A stretch of DNA of 36,629 nt, from positions 1-36,629 of the forward strand of contig JAAWUC010000008.1 in NCBI GenBank assembly GCA_022804995.1, given 5' to 3'. Below the pieces are notes generated by a model, which saw only the letters and a program-made list of their open reading frames with translations, did not search any database and had not been told where the DNA came from. Made by a program: the position numbers and the translations under genes. Shown in pieces: positions 35,731 through 36,629 of the stretch (position 1 is its first letter; the number at the start of each line of letters is the position of its first letter). The stretch comes from Oscillospiraceae bacterium (GTDB lineage: Bacteria; Bacillota; Clostridia; Oscillospirales; Oscillospiraceae).

Positions 35731-36629
35731 TGCTTTGCCTCTTTTCCAAAAATTTTCTTCCAGGACAACCACACGGTAATTAAGGAGATCACACCAGATA
35801 GCCCGTCACTGAAAGGGCCAGCCCAGAGAACCCCTTCCACACCCATAAAATATCCAAAAATCAACATAGCCGGAATCAAGAAAATAATCTGCCGGGACAA
35901 TGAGAGCAGCGTGGCGGGAACGGGTTTGCCGATAGCTTGGAAGAAAATCCCGGTGACAGCTCCGGCAGGGATCAGGAAGCAGGCCAGCAAATAAACCCGG
36001 AAGCATTTTACCGCAAACTCTATGTACAGTTCCGACTCTTTGCCAAACAGGTTGATAATTTGCTCTGGGAAGATTTGAAAAATAAAGAACGCCGCGACCA
36101 TGATCGCGCTGCCGATTCCCAATGCCAGCTTATAGGTTCTTTTTACCCATGGATACTGACCGCTGCCATAGTTATAGCATAAGATGGGCTGAACCCCGGC
36201 AGCAAGGCCCAGCGTAATCCCGGAAACCAGACTGCTCACCTTCATCACGATACCGAACACCGCCATGGGAATGTCAGAACCATAGGGGGATGCAGCGCCA
36301 TAGGCCACCAGCAGATTGTTGGTAACGGCGATAACAAATACAGAGGCGATTTGAGATATGAGACTGGATACGCCCAGGGAAGCAAGCCGCCTGGCAATTT
36401 GCAGCTTGGGAATAAAATATTCCCGTTTCAGCTTGATGGTCTTAAACCGGAACAGACAGGCAGCAAAAAAGGCCGCATTCAAAATCTGCCCCAGGATGGT
36501 AGCCCAAGCGGCGCCTTTGACGCCCCACTGGCACACAAAAATGAAAATCGGGTCTAAAATAATATTTGTTGCACAACCTATGAGCAAGCCAATCATGCTG
36601 ACTCTGGGACGCCCGTCCGCCCGGATTAC
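35727..36629 (-). CDS. MATE family efflux transporter (N-terminus beyond window)
   Basis: IRADGRPRVSMIGLLIGCATNIILDPIFIFVCQWGVKGAAWATILGQ; GLAAGVQPILCYNYGSGQ; open at right edge. Confidence 0.92.
   Translation of the reverse strand, partial: VIRADGRPRVSMIGLLIGCATNIILDPIFIFVCQWGVKGAAWATILGQILNAAFFAACLFRFKTIKLKREYFIPKLQIARRLASLGVSSLISQIASVFVIAVTNNLLVAYGAASPYGSDIPMAVFGIVMKVSSLVSGITLGLAAGVQPILCYNYGSGQYPWVKRTYKLALGIGSAIMVAAFFIFQIFPEQIINLFGKESELYIEFAVKCFRVYLLACFLIPAGAVTGIFFQAIGKPVPATLLSLSRQIIFLIPAMLIFGYFMGVEGVLWAGPFSDGLSGVISLITVWLSWKKIFGKEAKQ

Noticed and set aside
1-36629. CRISPR arrays, tRNA or rRNA genes
   Set aside because: No regularly spaced direct repeats, and no tRNA cloverleaf or rRNA sequence recognised on either strand

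Overview
High-GC Firmicutes chromosomal window, probably Oscillospirales-like judging by gene content. (1) Housekeeping block: rsmI, trmB, cytidylate kinase-like gene, ogt, GTP-type PEPCK. (2) Tetrapyrrole operon: cobI, precorrin-2 dehydrogenase, hemC, cobA-hemD fusion, two orphan genes, hemB. (3) PH-domain protein, then a yjdF-type structured leader and yjdF (DUF2992); convergent MoxR/VWA pair; small protein; EamA transporter; methionine gamma-lyase-like gene. (4) A ~655-nt noncoding structured region at about 16490-17144 that I identify as an OLE (Ornate Large Extremophilic) RNA. It is followed by its partner membrane protein OapA and the syntenic block dxs-tlyA-nadK-argR-recN. It has its own sigma-A promoter and a 14-bp closing helix joining its two ends. 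(5) An oligopeptide ABC transporter operon in which the binding protein, one permease and both ATPases appear to carry non-canonical extra domains, plus a membrane-anchored unknown protein; its mRNA has a structured leader and a consensus promoter. (6) rluB-like gene, a frameshifted small membrane protein, IS110 and IS5-like transposase remnants, a second cytidylate kinase-like gene and a truncated MATE transporter. Most promising for follow-up: the OLE/OapA locus and the elaborated Opp system. All identifications come from reading protein and nucleotide motifs; no database search was run.
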